Assembly: GCA_031265515.1 (NCBI GenBank)
Contig: JAISCN010000051.1
Location: 1 to 42,284 of the forward strand
Direction of reading: 5' to 3'
Source: Clostridiales bacterium
GTDB lineage: Bacteria; Bacillota; Clostridia; Lachnospirales; CAMVHY01
DNA length: 42,284 nt
Shown here in pieces: positions 41,776 to 42,284 of this stretch. Made by a program: the position numbers and the translations under genes. Each line of letters opens with the position of its first letter. Position 1 is the stretch's first letter. Below the pieces are notes generated by a model. It saw only the letters and a program-made list of their open reading frames with translations, did no database searches and was not told the origin of the DNA.

Positions 41776-41831
41776 GTGATCTCTAAAATAATAATCAGTA
41801 TTAATAATAGTACTACCATATCAATATTCAC
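41760..41831 (-). CDS. 23-aa hydrophobic peptide, putative type I toxin, module 2
   Basis: MNIDMVVLLLILIIILEITKNNR* (GTG start); GGAGGTGAT Shine-Dalgarno. Confidence 0.75.
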   Translation of the reverse strand: MNIDMVVLLLILIIILEITKNNR

Positions 41832-41928
41832 TTCTATCACCTCCAGTACCTGGAGGCCAACCGCCTGATCCGTCAATTTTTGAAACTACATACTTGTTCA
41901 AAAATATTAGGCAACAGTCACTAAAAAC

Positions 41929-41957
41929 ATCTTAAACATATAAAATAAATTTGACAA
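41929..41957 (-). promoter_or_regulatory. peptide mRNA promoter, module 2
   Basis: TTGTCA-N17-TAAGAT on the minus strand. Confidence 0.65.
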
Positions 41958-42028
41958 TGATTTTTAAATACAAAAATATAAACTAAAAAACTTGACTAAA
42001 AAATAAATTTAGTCAGTATAATAAAAAT

Positions 42029-42126
42029 ATGAGTGACTGTTGTTTAGACGGTTGACTCCAAGTAAGAATTAAATTAGAGTATATTAAAATAATCGCATTA
42101 CTTCAAGTGTTTAGCGGTTATTTTTC
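42029..42126 (+). ncRNA. putative antitoxin antisense RNA, module 3
   Basis: TTGACT-N19-TATAAT promoter; terminator AATCGC...GCGGTT + ATTTTT. Confidence 0.7.
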
Positions 42127-42182
42127 ATTATATCATTTAGTACTATTAAAATCAATAAAAGAATAATCATATCAATATTCAC
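42111..42182 (-). CDS. 23-aa hydrophobic peptide, putative type I toxin, module 3
   Basis: MNIDMIILLLILIVLNDIMKNNR* (GTG start); GGAGGTGAT Shine-Dalgarno. Its promoter lies beyond the window edge. Confidence 0.75.
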   Translation of the reverse strand: MNIDMIILLLILIVLNDIMKNNR

Positions 42183-42284
42183 TTCTATCACCTCCAGTAC
42201 CTGGAGGCCAACCGCCTGATCCGTCAATCTTTGAAACTACATACTTGTTCAAAAATATTAGGCAACAGCCACTAAAAATATCTT

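Larger units (their letters stand above)
41304..42284. repeat. three tandem ~340-350 bp modules (period 338 then 350 bp), running off the window
   Basis: GAGTGACTGTTGTTTAGACGGTTGACTCCAA at 41343, 41681 and 42031; TGGAGGCCAACCGCCTG and CAACAGYCAC present in every unit. Confidence 0.95.

Noticed and set aside
41304-42284. CRISPR array
   Set aside because: Period is ~340-350 bp with conserved promoters, terminators and an ORF in each unit; no short repeats with unique spacers.

Overview
This is a very AT-rich window from a low-GC Gram-positive, probably Clostridia. The combination of spoIIIAE/AF/AG, GerAA/GerAB-like genes, a type-3-like ProRS and a DUF1540 protein fits a reduced, possibly host-associated Clostridia genome, but taxonomy is inferred. 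Housekeeping genes recognised from the translations: atpF-atpH, an LTA synthase-like sulfatase, nusA-ylxR-infB, ligA, dapF, rpoB-rpoC, rpsB-tsf, proS, an APC amino-acid permease, tRNA-Leu(UAA), tRNA-Tyr(GUA), aspS and fba. Several lineage-specific orphan proteins lie between them. The most striking feature is at the right edge (about 41300-42284): three tandem ~340-350 bp modules. Each encodes on the minus strand an unannotated 23-aa hydrophobic peptide (M/V-N-x-D-[hydrophobic]-KNNR) with a strong but hairpin-sequestered Shine-Dalgarno. Each also carries a convergent plus-strand promoter driving a short (~85-100 nt) terminator-ended antisense RNA. This looks like a tandem type I toxin-antitoxin array, analogous in logic to Ldr/Ibs/Fst loci, and it runs off the window. 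Other notable observations: repeated apparent AUU/AUA start codons (proS, spoIIIAG, ylxR, gerAB, one orphan), a 124-bp tandem duplication of the ligA 5' end, a tandem pair of small His/Cys peptides (one missed by the ORF track), terminator-like hairpins against the Shine-Dalgarno of nusA and gerAA, and split atp and spoIIIA operons.
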